In this document: positions 63,915-64,000 of the stretch, in pieces | How the letters are laid out: each line of letters starts with the position of its first letter | Numbering within the stretch: the stretch's first letter is position 1 | DNA from: Pseudobdellovibrionaceae bacterium | GTDB taxonomy: Bacteria > Bdellovibrionota > Bdellovibrionia > Bdellovibrionales > UBA1609 | Reading direction: 5' to 3' | Assembly (NCBI GenBank): GCA_018663505.1 | Contig: JABJQG010000014.1 | Location: forward strand, 104,258 to 168,257 | DNA: 64,000 nt | Notes under the pieces: model-generated | What the model saw: only the letters and a program-made list of their open reading frames with translations | Told to the model about the DNA's origin: nothing | Databases searched by the model: none | Made by a program: the position numbers and the translations under genes

Positions 63915-64000
63915 CTATAACATCATTTTACCTATAAATCGTTGCTTTCTTTCATCTAATATTCCAAGTTTGTATTGCCTAAAATATAAACTCCATATGC
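63915..64000 (-). CDS. C-terminal end of a probable IS481-like transposase, cut by window edge
   Basis: The minus-strand frame ends at TAG (63917-63915), and its last 27 visible residues end with LGILDERKQRFIGKMML. The WSLYFRQYKLGILDE part resembles the C-terminus of IS481-family DDE transposases (aromatic YF, then LG.xDER). Only this short piece is visible, so family assignment rests on the match plus the repeats just beyond the stop codon. Confidence 0.55.
   Translation of the reverse strand, partial: IWSLYFRQYKLGILDERKQRFIGKMML

Noticed and set aside
1..64000. tRNA, rRNA, CRISPR arrays and prophage
   Set aside because: No T-loop/anticodon-arm pattern, ribosomal sequence or evenly spaced repeats was seen, and no phage structural gene is present; absence is by reading only, not by computation.

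Overview
The window looks like chromosomal sequence from a low-GC, Gram-negative bacterium. The most likely source is the Bdellovibrionota (Bdellovibrio or Bacteriovorax relatives). This is an inference from gene content, not a database match. The supporting content is an alternative complex III (ActABCDEF), system II cytochrome c biogenesis, an HNH protein of a type I associate with that group, fused isobutyryl-CoA mutase IcmF, and many exported proteins of unknown function. The DNA is AT-rich by eye (not computed). No tRNA, rRNA or CRISPR array was seen.

Layout. 1-6.1 kb (minus strand): a glutamate-cysteine ligase-type enzyme cut by the window edge, the GTPase HflX, MaeB malic enzyme, and a methyltransferase bracketed by two copies of one palindromic repeat. 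6.6-14.7 kb (plus): fadI-fadJ for fatty-acid beta-oxidation behind a 21-bp near-palindrome, a TolC-like channel, ResB and CcsA for haem attachment to c-type cytochromes, and a YheU-like protein. 14.9-22.2 kb (plus): the whole act operon, whose multihaem ActA and monohaem ActE are the kind of substrate ResB/CcsA would mature. 22.2-25.2 kb: thrS and infC (ATT start), closed by a strong terminator.

25.6-30.8 kb is an accessory block of four consecutive exported proteins I do not recognise, between two good terminators. 30.9-38.2 kb is mostly minus strand: a porin-like protein, a nucleotidyltransferase with a possible 45-aa partner, two exported proteins (one with extreme charge blocks and a lysozyme-like motif), a phosphoglycerol-transferase-type sulfatase and a TVP38-type membrane protein. 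38.3-46.7 kb mixes folE2, exported hypotheticals, an HNH protein, an alpha/beta hydrolase ending in an octanucleotide tandem repeat, a MNT/HEPN toxin-antitoxin pair and a short NFACT protein.

46.8-52.7 kb (plus): GldF- and GldG-like ABC components without an adjacent ATPase, a GHMP kinase, a DUF429-like protein, an exported protein and an APP1-like phosphatase. 52.7-56.2 kb (minus): a tandem paralogous pair with C-terminal anchors and a subtilisin-family lipoprotein. 56.5-63.8 kb (plus): a LysR regulator, an outer-membrane protein and a second acyl-CoA block (hbd, crotonase, IcmF). The window ends in the C-terminus and subterminal repeats of a probable IS481-like element.

Metabolically, fadI/fadJ, hbd/crotonase, IcmF and MaeB suggest growth on fatty acids and branched short-chain acyl-CoAs, with electrons passing through complex III. 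At least two genes (resB and the TVP38-like gene), besides infC, appear to need ATT or ATC starts, so their N-termini would be missed by standard gene calling.
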